DNA of 64,000 nucleotides from Phoronis australis (taxonomy: Eukaryota > Phoronida > Phoronidae), in assembly GCA_002633005.1 (NCBI GenBank), contig NMRA01000027.1, positions 1,167,788-1,231,787 of the forward strand. The letters are read 5' to 3'. The position numbers and the translations under genes were made by a program. Positions 1-11,856 of this stretch are shown here, one piece after another. The notes below the pieces were generated by a model. That model saw nothing but the letters and a program-made list of their open reading frames with translations, was not told the DNA's origin and did no database searches. The number at the start of each line of letters is the position of its first letter. Position 1 is the stretch's first letter.

Positions 1-3000
1 GAGTCTACCAACCATGATGGTAGTTCCTTACCTTTTGATGCTGTAGATAGTGTAGAAGAATCGAAGAAAGAAGAACAATGTCTAGAAGCACCTGGATATT
101 ATAATGTGCCAACCGAAAACGAACACATCAAACAGCCAATTGACAAAAACTTGTTGCCTGTATTGGGATTGAGAGGTCAAAGGTCGGGGTCATCCTCATC
201 AATTCAGTCTGATGACAGTTCAATAGAAAGTCACACTGTGGCCGTGAAGAAGCAGTTATGGGAACCTAAAGGCCCTGACGGTGGAGTGGAGGCTGTGAAC
301 AAAGTGCAATCAAAGATCAGGGTTCCCAAGAAGGAGGATGAAGAAAAGCCACTGCATGTCAAATTACGCAGAAGTCCGTCTCTCGATGAGGTCAAGCAGT
401 CTTCCGTCAGGGATAGGAAAAATCTGTGGGAGACTATGTCAAAAGATCAAAAACCAACAGATGACAAGCCAAGTAAGATTGACAACGTACCCATTGTTGA
501 ATCATCTAAGTCTCCTAGTGAAAGTCTATCACCGAGTCGGGATGCTGTTTTACCAATATCAGACCGCATCAACACATTTGAAAAAGTAGCTGATGGTGTG
601 AGAGCTATATCAACACCTGGCCTGTCTAAGTCTGTGGATGATGAATCTGAGCCTGTGGATGACGAGATACACCTAAGTGAAGACAATCAACCTGTCATAA
701 GGGAGCATGTACAGCCAACTTTAAGTAGTTCACAGGAAATGCCTGTGACATACAAACCTAGTGTGTCTAACACAAAGGAGGTGTTAGACAAAGGTGAAGG
801 AAGCAAGCTAACTGGCTCAATTGCAAACAGGAAAGCATTATGGGAACCGGGCTATTCGAAATCATTCGATGCTCCATCTTCATGTAATCGACGTGCTAAG
901 TCACTATCGCCTGTCCTTGAAATTCCAACCAAGTCAGTGAAAAGTGTTCGCGAACTGTGGAAGGAGAAAGATCAACCCTCTCCTGCCAAAAAGGTTGTTA
1001 AAGTTCCCCAAGTCCCTACAAACACTCAAAGTAAGCCGACCAAGCAACGCTTCGATGAAGGTGCCAACACGAGTCTACCCAATGACATGTCTCCCGCTAC
1101 GCCGGTGCTAACATTTTCTTATGATAAGAAGATTTTCCGAACTCAGGAAGTTACAGAATACTGTATGCTGGAAAATGACTTCCTTTATCCAGAAGAACCC
1201 AACAAGATTAAGGAATACGTCCGCTTCAAGGATCGCACGGATGCCTGGAAGGAGCATGAGGATGACCCATTGCTGATGCCTTCAGATGAGCTGACTAAGG
1301 ATGAGTCCCAATGGTGGTACAGACCTGGGAGGTTCGAGCCTGCAGATTTAGCAGAATCCAGCCCAAGCTTCGCATCCATCCGACGACCAAAGCTGGAAGA
1401 CGTATCAGACCCATCAGTGGCATCTAAAGTCACAAACGTTGGTAGCGAGAATCTAGTCATTCCAACTGAAACTGATGGGATGGTCTCAAGAAGTAAATCT
1501 CCGGTAAGTCTAAAGCAGTCTGGTATGGCAGCTTTACTGGGGGTTGATGTCCCTGAGCCTGGTGTGGAGGAAGAACAGATTCAACCTGCAAAGAAAGTAG
1601 ATGTAGAGTTGCCAACCACAATTAAAGGGGAGAAGTTTGAAGCAGTTCCAAGGAAGGCATCAGAAGAAGCCACTGATGTCCGGCAGCTGTTGCATGAATT
1701 GCAACTTCAACACGAGAATGTGTGGGACACTGGTGCTTTACCAAAACGTGGGTGTGATGAGGAACAAGACCATGAAGTTGATGAGGAAATAATCACTGTG
1801 AGCAACTTGTCTCGTACACAACAGGAGATCAACTTGGATAACTTGAAGAACACATCTCTTCAGTACAGAGATGGAGAAGATGGTTCAGTAGACCTGGAGA
1901 AGATAAAGCAGAACTTGTTACGGCAGTCAAAGTTTCCTATTAAGTCTTCATCCATGGAAGGCACTCTTGTGGACACAAATGCAATAAAGAAAGACTTGCT
2001 CACCAGACGGAATTCTGAGGTGATGCGAAAACTGGACGATTTCCCTGTAACTGAGTATCCGCAGAAAGTCGGCATAATTAAGGATGTGTTTGGAAAGGAT
2101 GAGAAAAATATCGAGTCATTTATGCCAGGGAGATATGCTAACCTGGAGAAAAAATCACCTGGTGAATCTGTGTCAAATCCAACACATGTGTACAAAGGTG
2201 TCCTCAAAAAGAACCGTGCCAACATTGTAGACGATCTGACAGAGTTGGAAGATCTTTTCGACAGTCTGGACTTGGACAATGAACGTATAATGGAAGGTGC
2301 TGCACGTCGAGACTATCCACCATTGACTTATAAATATTGCAATGTGGACTCATCTGCTGAGAATGAAACTGAGGAGGAAGGCAGTGCCAATGATGTATAC
2401 TTGAAAAGCCCAGCAAGCAACTACAGAGAAGGATCGTTTGACTCCTTGAGCAGTGAGATCAGGCGTTCGTCTGGTGCCAGCAGACCTTCTGCATTTCCTG
2501 ACAAACTTTTGGATGACATGTCGTTTCGAAGTCGACACATGTCTTCAGGCTGTGATACAACTCGTCCCAAGAACTTGATTACACCTGATACATTCTTGTC
2601 CAAATCCCCTGCTATGTCACCTTCAATGTCCTCTGACAGTCTTGGTAAACGCACACCATCCAAGTCACGTGAACCAGATGCTTTCTGGGATGACATGCAC
2701 TTCAGGCAAATCCGACGCTTACAATCGTCACCTGGTACTGATCACCTCACCTCCCCAGTGCCACATTCACCAACATCGGCGGAGTATCTGAGAGAACGCC
2801 AGATACCACGTGATCGACTGATGATGCGCATCCGTCCCGAAAAACACAGTGATAAATTTATTGACGATATGGCCTATAGGCGGTTACGGAAAGATGTCCC
2901 ACCTATCAAACCAGTTATACCAGATAAAATCTATCAGAAGTTGAGCGAGCGGAATAGACGTGGCAACGGCAAGCAGGATAGATTACGTCGTGCGAAATCG

Positions 3001-4012
3001 GAACCAGCAGAAGAACGAAAGTCAAACACAAATCCCGTACCATCAACAGAAAAGGTAGTAAAAAGGACTACTGAAGACATTCAGTGTGAGCCTGTGAGCC
3101 AACATGGTGATCCACGTGAGAGACCAACTCAGCCAGTGGTAACCCCTCGTAAGAACTTGGCAAAAGGTGTAGGTATCATGATTGAGCTTTACAACAGTCC
3201 TGATAAATCAAAGAGTTTGCCTGACCTTAATGATGATTCACTATTTAGTTTACACCTGAATGTTTACGGCGGAGATCCATCCAACCCTCATCAACCATCT
3301 TTACCAGGTAGTGCTCAGTCGCAATTGTCACCAAAACTGAAGACACCTCGAGCTGTGAAACAAAATCATGAGCTCCGGAGCAGACGGCAGTTAAAAAATG
3401 AATATCCTCGTTACGAAGATTATGAGAAAAGTCTTAAGGAGATCCCTTCTGCCAGAGTTGCACCCATGCAGCTGTCACAGACTGCACAGTATCATGATCA
3501 ATTGTTCCCTGACAGCTCTGACGAGATGGACTTCCGAAAAACTCCTGCCAAACCTCCAAGAACTCACACTTATAAAGCCCCTCAGGCACCTGATAATGCA
3601 AGGCATGTGAAGGGGTCCCATGATATGAGTAATTACAATGGTTACGAACCCCAGGATTATGGCTATCCTCAGTATGTCCAGCATGGACACCAGTATGTTC
3701 AAGATGGCCACCAGTATAACCAATATGGCCACCAGTATAATCAACATGGCCGTCATCCCAATCAAATTGCTTACCAACCGTCTGCCAGTGACTATCCTCA
3801 AATTCGCTCACATGATGGTTATGGTTGCCCTAACCAACCATCAGAAGAGGAAGAGCCAGACTATGCCAACATTTGGAAAGGGGTGCCCGATGACCAGCAC
3901 CAGTTTCGAGGCTACGAGCAGCATGCAGCACCGCAGGGGCCGGTCTACGCCACTCCTGCCAGGACATATTCTGAAGGCTACGATGTGAACTACAACCAAA
4001 AATTGTTGCAAG
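1..4012 (+). CDS. SVIL: Supervillin-like exon 1 of the window, giant N-terminal exon (5' end outside)
   Basis: Frame 1 is open from the first base to a stop at 4048-4050. No start is needed inside the window, since the frame runs open to the left edge. A good donor (CAAG/GTAAGC) at 4013 ends the exon after one base of a codon, which fits exon 2. It encodes about 1337 residues, mostly low-complexity and rich in Ser, Lys, Asp and Pro. Visible features are four LWE-type motifs (247-267, 415-435, 829-849, 946-966), a more ordered stretch with WWYRPGRFEP near 1312-1341, an acidic DDLTELEDLFDSLDLD near 2230-2277, three DDMxFR/YR motifs (2512, 2689, 2863), and a Tyr/Gln/His repeat at 3670-3753. No catalytic domain is seen. 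Assignment to the same gene as the later exons rests on strand, order and phase, not on a recognised domain, so it is less certain than exons 6-7. Confidence 0.75.
3670..3753 (+). repeat. In-frame 21-bp coding repeat, 4 units (QYxQxGH)
   Basis: Four contiguous 21-base units encode QYVQHGH, QYVQDGH, QYNQYGH and QYNQHGR. The unit length is a multiple of three, so copy-number change would keep the frame. It lies in the Tyr/Gln-rich tail of exon 1. Confidence 0.9.
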
Positions 4013-4854
4013 GTAAGCTTGAGTCAATTTTCACTAGTCTTGTAAATTAGAAGGAAATAAGCTACTGTTGCACAGACAATGTTTGGGTGTGCGGGAAGGC
4101 TACTGCTGCACAGACAGTGTTTGTGTCCTGGGGGATATTAAAGGTGATGAATAATGGTTTTAAGTACAACACAGATTGTAAAATGATTAATACGCCTCTC
4201 AACTGTGATTTTAGTGCATTTCTGATGATGATAAGCCCAGTATATGAGAGAGTTTGAATGGTGAAACAGCTCATATGTTTCAACAACCCAGTTGTAAATG
4301 CTGCTCCCTGTTTCCTGTCTTTAGTTGGACTTAAAGCATTTTGGTTAGATTAGTTTATAACTGTTTGAAACTGGCCATGACAATTTCCTGCTTTCAATTC
4401 AGAAACTTATTCGAAGGTAAATTACTCCACTCAGAATTTTGATATATTGCACTATGTCGTTGGATTGTTTTTTGTTTTTTTTTTTACTATTTTGACAGTG
4501 TTTGCATGCATTATTTTCCGTATTTGTTTTTATGCCTTACTTTTGAAATCAAGTTATAATAATAGGACTCATAGTTTAGTGTTTGGTCAGCCAATGACCA
4601 CTACCCAAAATCACCACTCTTCATTCCTGGATGTTGAAAATCGTCTTCAACGACTTATATGTACGGCCACTTACATACTCCCGAGCCAAGTTAGACACTT
4701 TAAGAACATTTTATCATATCTCATTCAGCTTTCTAATGATTTATGTTTGAATTGCAACTAATTATGCAATATGTCAACTTTAGTTCCTATTAGAATGACA
4801 AATGATACACTTGTCTTAATGTAAAGTCATGATTAGAATGACAGCAGTGTACAG

Positions 4855-4925
4855 TTGTGGGACATGTGTGTCAGGGATGTGCAGCATTGTGGAACATGTG
4901 TGTTAGGGATGTGCAGCATTGTGGG
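4855..4925. repeat. 32-bp tandem repeat, 2.2 copies
   Basis: The unit starting TTGTGGGACATGTGTGT at 4855 recurs at 4887 with two changes, and a partial third copy begins at 4919. Confidence 0.85.
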
Positions 4926-6157
4926 TAAATCCTGCAGGATCAGAGAGGGCGCTGCAGTATTGTGGGACATGTCTATAGGATGCTGCTCATGAATGTTGAT
5001 GCTCTTAATGGGTGTTGCATCCTGTGTTTTTTATGTATTAGTATCATGTTGTCAGATATTATGTCAGTGCACATTATTCAGTCGTACTATTGACCTGTTT
5101 TTGGATACTTTTACACAATGAGTAGATCAGTGGGAAACCAGTCTCATATTAGACAGTGTTCCTATATTTCAAGTTTCTAGATGTCGAGAAAAAAGAGTAT
5201 CCCTCAAATCTCTTCTCTGAGGAACACATGCAACACATTCTGTTTATCAATAAAAAGGTCTCTTCCCATCATCTCATCACTCCCCAGTTTAATTAACACC
5301 TTCTCTTGTGGCTGCATTATCTTGATATTTCACTCTACCCGAATATATTTTGTAAACAAACCCCATCCCTACAGCTTATGCAAGCCAGAGAAACATTTCA
5401 GTGGTCAGACAATCCTATGCTCTGGTCCGGATCTTTTACTCCAAAGGTCTAGACCAGAGCTCAGGTACTGCTGTGACCTGTTGCTGATTGGCCAGTACGT
5501 GTCCAGCTACTGAGATGTTTCAATCCCTTGGTTTGCTTCTATTTGGGCATGTGCATGGTACCTTGACTCATCAAGTTGCTAATTCACCAGTTGTACTTTC
5601 TTGACACGGATGCTTTCACTCAATGTTGGTTTCTTTAGAATGCCCGTCTGTTGCCAAGACTAATCACGTTTATCTTGACTTTTCAGGATATGGTCATTAG
5701 ATGGCGCATGTTCACCTCTTAGCTACTGTCTCTTAGCAACAGCTTTCCCTAACTACCAGTGGTTTCCTGCTCTACAGTAAGGCTGTCGGAACACGCGGAC
5801 CTCGTGAATTTCGAACGTGATGTAATTAAGTTAGCAACAGTGGTTGCAGATTGTAAAATGGCACTGGAACACACGGAAGCCTTTTCCTTCAGCTAAAATG
5901 GCACCGTATTATGAGCAGATCTCCTTTTCATTTCCGAATGATTGACGGTCAAGGCAGGTGTGTTCCGATGGTCGCGACCGTTATTTACTACTAGTTCTGT
6001 AGAAAAGATGGTTTGATTTGAGTGACTCAACAAGTACGTTTCACTAAGGAGGTGCATTTATGACTGAATATGACCAAACCATGCTTCCAGGTCTGCGTAG
6101 ATGACAATGGAAGGCCTTCAAAGCAACAGCAAGTGTGGGAAAAAGTATCACGTAAAG

Positions 6158-6510
6158 GTTATGTAGGACCCAAGGAAAATGTCCAAATTTAGCTATTTTT
6201 GGAACATGGTATCTCAGAAATGGCTGACCGTATTGATATGACACTTTCAGATTCTGTGCTTTGTCCACTGTTCTGCAAAATGGAGTTAGAATTTGGTGTT
6301 TAAAATGTTCCTCTGTTACACGAGGGGCAATCAAAAGTAGGATTGTTATGATTTTCATAAACAGAATCAAAATTTGCACAAAACGATAAATAGTCAAGAA
6401 TCAAATTCTAAAGGCTTGTACTTTCAGAAAATATACTTTTACTAAGTTGAAATTTACGGTTTTGTAGAAGCTTGGCTAAATACATACTTGTCAATTGGGT
6501 CCTACATAAC
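6158..6510 (-). mobile_element. MITE-like element with 15-bp perfect terminal inverted repeats
   Basis: GTTATGTAGGACCCA at 6158-6172 is the exact reverse complement of TGGGTCCTACATAAC at 6496-6510. The 353-bp interior has no coding potential. Read on the minus strand, it resembles several longer segments elsewhere in the window (see 36815-37380, 49562-50260, 50975-51476, 60040-60533, 61415-61830). Blocks such as ATTTAGCCAA, TTTTCTGAAAGTA and TTTTGCAGAACAGT are shared. This pattern suggests a non-autonomous DNA transposon family. The target-site duplication is not clear, so the exact ends are provisional. Confidence 0.65.
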
Positions 6511-6911
6511 AAACCATTATAAGTTTTTCCTGCACCTGTGGAGTAGGAGTACCTTCTCTTCTCCTTGAGGTGGCAGTAGTTATTGTTCCAATGTTACCAA
6601 AGTTGCTTTGGAAATCTCATTAAAGGCAAATGCTTGTGTTCTGTACCTAGTACAAATTACCAATGAATGCCCATTCCAGGTAAAGGTTTGGTTTTCTAAA
6701 GCCTCCACGACAACTATTATTATAGTAATTCTTCACTTATTTCACACAAAAATAACTGTAAAATTTGTCATTTTTGTGTTTTTCAAAGTCTGTTTACTTT
6801 CCTGTAAGTAATGGAAAATTTACCAAATGTGGTTTATGACGTCTGCACACTACAACCCATCCTTGTATTCTTTATTTTGTGGAGAAATTTGACAAAAAAT
6901 TCACTTGTCAT

Positions 6912-6938
6912 TATATATATATATATATATATATATAT
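6912..6938. repeat. (TA)n microsatellite
   Basis: About 13 uninterrupted TA dinucleotides. Confidence 0.95.
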
Positions 6939-9239
6939 GCTAAATAAATGAAGAACTGCCACAGCTAATGTCAAATCAGAATAAATCAAGTTAGCAGTGA
7001 GACATTGAAATGTGAATTCCAACCTTTCACTTTAAGACGGCTGACCTAACAGGACTAAAGATAACCTTGTCACTGACTTAAGATTTTTTCTACAAATTAC
7101 CAGCCAGCGAGGGGTCGCTAAAACAGACCTGTCCATTGATGTGTTACATTTAACTACTGACAGATCTGGACTCCTCAGACATAAATGCATGACTCCTTAG
7201 TGTGTCCTAATAAAACAAGGCATTGTGCTGCATATGACAGTTTGGTTAGTGAGACCACAGTGTTCAATCAATGCATTGGAATATGTGAGCTTTCAAGCAG
7301 TGTGAAGTTTGTTATAAGTAATGTCTAACTTCTCCATTGTCTTTGCTTGTGTCTGATGGAGACATGTTTTGCTTTTTTTGATTACGGAATTGATGGTTTG
7401 ATCAATTCTAATTGTGTCGTGTTTGTGTCAAAGGTGCTTACAAATCATGTACATCTATTATTTTGTAATTGTGAAATTACCAGGTGCTGGGTTTAAAAAC
7501 TGTACATACAAAAATCTCACCTATTTATAAACAGATTGTATTTCCCACCCCTGACTTATGTTTTAGACACAGAGTATAGTTTTTTAGTATTTATCACAGA
7601 TGTTTTAGTATGTTTTAGTCATTTGTGTAACTGTCATCAAAGTTGAACAATTTCCAACAAACAGTTCAATCTACAAATCTTAGCTCCACAGTTCTGTAAC
7701 TATCAACTGGACTGATGTGCACGCATTTCTAGGAATGCCCAATAGGTGTAGCTACTAGCTTTACCTTTTCTTGACCCCATTACCACCACCAGCCTGTCCA
7801 CCCCATTTGTCCTATCCAGTTTAAGTCAAATAAACTTTACTTATTCCAGTCACTAGAAAATCACCTCAGTAGTGCCTGTTCCTCAATATCATATCTTTAA
7901 ATTTCTTTAGTTTATAGTAATTGGCTTTCAGACCTCAGTTATCAAATTTCTTCTGTAGCATTTAAATGTTGATTGTTAACCCATAAAACTATTTTTTAAT
8001 CCTTGGGGGTTACATAATCTTATGATGTGTACAAAGTAATGCCTAGGTGTTTACTGTGACTGCACTTTTTCTAAAAATCTTGATTTTGAGTGGTTTCCAT
8101 TATTTCCATTAATGTTTTTTTCACTTGAAACTTTCTAATGCAGCTTTTTATTCACTTATGTAGCTGTGAAAGCATGTATGGGACTTTTGTTAAGGCTTTT
8201 CACCTGAGAACTTGGTGGAAAAAATGAAACTGTCAACATTCCCAGAAATAATGAAATCTTGATTTTTGACAGCTGAACTCTGACGAAAATGGAAGCTAGT
8301 AGCATAAAAACAACATTGTCAATTTTTGTGGAAAACTGTGACTGGGTGTTGATTTCATGCACATCCTATGATTATGTGATCATCAATAGATATAAAAATA
8401 TAGTTTTATGGGTCTAGTATCAATACTTAATTAATTATTTAAGAAATGTGATCCTTGGAAATGAACATATTTGGCCTACAAACTCATCCAGAGGAGTTGT
8501 CAGAAAAAAGTGAAAATTATTACTTTCGTTATTTTATTCCCGAGCATTGGTTGTAAGTGTGAGCCTTTAGTTGAAATGGAGAACTGAGAACATGTTGACA
8601 GTGTTGTCTGACAAATATCATGTATATTGTTTTTCTTGTATTTAAATGTATAAATACACTGAGTATATTTGAGAGAAGTTTACTTGGCGGTATGTTACGC
8701 TTTTTAAGTGTAAAAATTGGGTTTTCTCCGAAATGATCAGTATTTTAGATGTTATTCGAAAATTTATGTAACTTAAACAGTTTGTATTTCCACCTCTAAT
8801 ATTAAATTTTTCTGTGACTTAGTTTTCCGTATTTCCATCCTCTTACGAGAGTAAAGGCATTGGCTGTTAATGGATGTCTTCATTTCATCACTGTTTCAAA
8901 TTGCATGAGACCTTGAGGCATGGTGCATGTTCAGCTTAAAATTTCTTAGCAGGAATGTATCTAAACTCAAAATTGCTGCTTTACCACGAGGGCAGCCAAT
9001 CATGAGAAATGTCCCTTGTTGTTGCTGTTGAACATTATGATACATTGGTAATAGGACAGTTGAGCCTTTAAGTACTGAAAAACCATGCCATGCGGTGTCC
9101 AATATTAGATACTGGATTTGCAACCATAGTAATGAAAGGGGCAATAAAATCCCATCGTCTGTCAAAAAATCCAACTTTCGATGAAGGCTACTTGCCCACT
9201 GGCTGCTAAAAAAATCTTGTCTATAGAAATGATTTCCAG

Positions 9240-9428
9240 GCTTAGTGAAATGTGACGACGGGTTCGTTTCAGTCGCCACACAGTATGGCCGACGCAGAAA
9301 TTTCGGGCGATTTATTGCAGTCAAGGACTTCCACAACATGGACAACATGTTGTTAACCAATTTAAATTCGAGCGAAGGATCAGAACGCATTGACGGAGCT
9401 TTGGACAGTCAAAACCCCTGTGAAGAAG
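9240..9428 (+). CDS. Candidate cassette or alternative first exon (uncertain)
   Basis: An acceptor (TTTCCAG) ends at 9239 and a weak donor (GAAG/GTTGGT) follows 9428. The 189 bases are open in one frame, start with two bases of a codon and end with one. The exon would therefore splice in frame between exon 1 and exon 2 as a symmetrical phase-1 cassette of 63 codons. Alternatively, a well-placed ATG at 9338 (AACATGG context) would make it a first exon; the same frame has a stop upstream at 9230-9232. The segment is richer in CpG than its left flank. No protein family is recognised, and the donor departs from consensus at +3 and +4. It may be chance. Confidence 0.3.
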
Positions 9429-9885
9429 GTTGGTGTTTGTAACACCAGAACACATTTTCAGAGAATGAGAGTACGCCTACACATAAATTCGTCAATTGAA
9501 AAAGTTCAGTGTTGACATCTATCGACGGTGCCAGTTAGTCCCGCCAATCGCTGAATCTCATGCACTACAAATTTTGATGTCATACAGCAAGATCGTTTAT
9601 GTCTGGAGCGTTTTACATTGCAAATTATCTGGCGATGTGTATGCAGCACCATTAGCTTGTTGTTACCTGCTAATTTCCCATTAAATTTAGTTTCAGCGTT
9701 CACCAATTCCCGCGAACCCCGGTCTTTGTGAATCGGTAGTATTTAAAGATCCCTATGCAACCATAGGCAGGGGTTCCCTCAGCAAAACCTAGACATCTAA
9801 TAGAAACTACGGGAAAACGTGAGAACGGGGCATAGCTAGCCGTGGTGACTTATAGTCCTGCTCCTTCAGTTCAGTCGGGCAAATG

Positions 9886-10870
9886 TCATTCGCCCTCCAC
9901 CCCTTCCCCCTCCCAAAAAAGAAACAGGTGCGCTGAAGCATACAAGGCAATTTTTGAAAACCATTGTCCTGTTTCTGTGTGTGAATCACTCTTCCGCTTC
10001 TCAAATAAGGCTAGTTAGGTTATTCCTCATAACACGTAGTAAGACCGGGGGCCGAATAGAATCCAATCATTGCTTCATCAGAAAGAGTCACCTCCGCGAA
10101 TTTTGAAAGTTGTGATTTCTGCTCTAACCCAATCGGCGCTGTCATGGGACGTGAAACTGTGACGGTCTGAATTCGCAATTAAAATTGTACCAAGGAAAAG
10201 TTCCTCGTTAGCGTTTTTTTGCCGGCACTCGGCTTCATATAGAAGCAGTAAGAACAACGCCAAAGATAGAAGTCAGTTATATTACGTTATAACAATCTCA
10301 TAGTAACCTTGGTTTTTTGTACATTTGACACACGCGTTCTAAAGATATTTGTGGTGTTGCTTCAAGACCTCCTTCAGTCAAGATTCAATGATGTAGACGA
10401 CCCCTGTAGTCGAGCTGACTACTCCGCTGAATGTTTTGTCTGCAACCTGAAACGTCAGCAGATGTGAGCTTTACTTCAAGTACCGGTAATTAATTTCCCA
10501 TACGACGACTTGGTTCAAAGAAACTCGCTTGCACACCTTAATGGCATTCGAGAATAGTTACGGCTTTTTCCGAATCTCCATGAAAACAGATTTACTGGTA
10601 GGAATATCAAAACCTCACACGTTCTCAGCAATGGACTAAATCATGAAGCCTGCTGGTGTTTTTCGGTTGTGAAGACAGAATACGACAATGAACGGTTTCT
10701 TGTCAGGTGAGTGTTGTCTGTTGGTACTGAGAGGCGTGCACCCAATGGTTTTCGTGTTGGTAAACGGATTTTTATGGCGAATGTTCAGTCAACATCTTTG
10801 CATTTTATGGTTCTCAGGCGTAAGGTTTTATCTTAGATTGGAAGTGCTCTGGACGTTTGCCATTAGCCAG
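9886..10870. repeat. Tandem near-identical segment, copy A (985 bp)
   Basis: Nearly identical to 10872-11856 at a constant offset of 986 outside small compensating indels. Copy A ends at the base before the single n at 10871, and copy B starts at the base after it. This geometry suggests overlapping contig ends that were not merged, rather than a real duplication. Confidence 0.9.
10688..10706 (+). CDS. SVIL: Candidate alternative first coding exon, 6 codons (copy A)
   Basis: ATG at 10688 with A at -3 is followed by six codons (MNGFLS) and one base, then a strong donor (TCAG/GTGAGT). Phase 1 matches exon 2 at 44312, so splicing would give MNGFLS-G-RRDYLSRSES. An in-frame TGA lies 18 bases upstream, consistent with a 5' leader. 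The exon is very short, so a chance ATG-plus-donor pair cannot be excluded. The same exon appears at 11674-11692 only because the surrounding segment is duplicated. Confidence 0.35.
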
Positions 10871-10871
10871 N
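10871..10871. other. Single-base gap at duplication junction
   Basis: The n lies exactly between the two near-identical segments, so it probably marks a contig join. Confidence 0.9.
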
Positions 10872-11856
10872 TCATACGTCCTCCACCCCTTCCCCCTCCC
10901 AAAAAAGAAACAGGTGCGCTGAAGCATACAAGGCGATTTTTGAAAACCATTGTCCTGTTTCTGTGTGTGAATCACTCTTCCGCTTCTCAAATAAGGCTAG
11001 TTAGGTTATTCCTCATAACACGTAGTATGAAGACCTGGGGCCGAATAGAATCCAATCATTGCTTCATCAGAAAGAGTCACCTCCGCGAATTTTGAAAGTT
11101 GTGATTTCTGCTCTAACCCAATCGGCGCTGTGGGACGTGAAACTGTGACGGTCTGAATTCGCAATTAAAATTTTACCAAGGAAAAGTTCCTCGTTAGCGT
11201 TTTTTTGCCGGCACTCGGCTTCATATAGAAGCAGTAAGAACAACGCCAAAGATAGAAGTCAGATGTATTACGTTATAACAATCTCATAGTAACCTTGGTT
11301 TTTTGTACATTTGACACACGCGTTCTAAAGATGTTTGTGGTGTTGCTTCAAGACCTCCTTCAGTCAAGATTCAATGATGTAGACGACCCCTGTAGTCGAG
11401 CTGACTACTCCGCTGAATGTTTTGTCTGCAACCTGAAACGTCAGCAGATGTGAGTTTTACTTCAAGTACCGGTAATTAATTTCCCATACGACGACTTGGT
11501 TCAAAGAAACTCGCTTGCACACCTTAATGGCATTCGAGAACAGTTACGGCTTTTTCCGAATCTCCATGAAAACAGATTTACTGGTAGGAATATCAAAACC
11601 TCACACGTTCTCAGCAATGGACTAAATCATGAAGCCTGCTGGTGTTTTTCGGTTGTGAAGACAGAATACGACAATGAACGGTTTCTTGTCAGGTGAGTGT
11701 TGTCTGTTGGTACTGAGAGGCGTGCACCCAATGGTTTTCGTGTTGGTAAACGGATTTTTATGGCGAATGTTCAGTCAACATCTTTGCATTTTATGGTTCT
11801 CAGGCGTAAGGTTTTATCTTAGATTGGAAGTGCTCTGGACGTTTGCCATTAGCCAG
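10872..11856. repeat. Tandem near-identical segment, copy B (985 bp)
   Basis: Second copy of 9886-10870, with a few substitutions and small indels, for example an ATGA insertion near 11027 and a missing TCA near 11131. The downstream sequence after 11856 is unique. It includes the second copy of the short candidate first exon. Confidence 0.9.
11674..11692 (+). CDS. SVIL: Candidate alternative first coding exon, 6 codons (copy B)
   Basis: Identical to the candidate at 10688-10706 and followed by the same GTGAGT donor at 11693. If the duplication is an assembly artefact, only one of the two exists in the genome. Confidence 0.3.

Larger units (their letters stand above)
4013..9239 (+). other. 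Intron 1, left part: no exon seen
   Basis: AT-rich non-coding sequence after the donor at 4013. It holds a 32-bp tandem repeat at 4855-4918, a small hairpin (9-bp arms at 5419-5427 and 5452-5460), a transposon-like element at 6158-6510 and a TA microsatellite at 6912-6938. If the donor is skipped, translation of exon 1 would stop at 4048-4050 after 12 extra residues. I see no supported coding exon. Confidence 0.6.

Noticed and set aside
8896-9390. 164-codon minus-strand open frame with a short poly-Gln
   Set aside because: No recognisable family and no splice partners; overlaps the candidate + exon. One open frame of this length is possible by chance in 64 kb.
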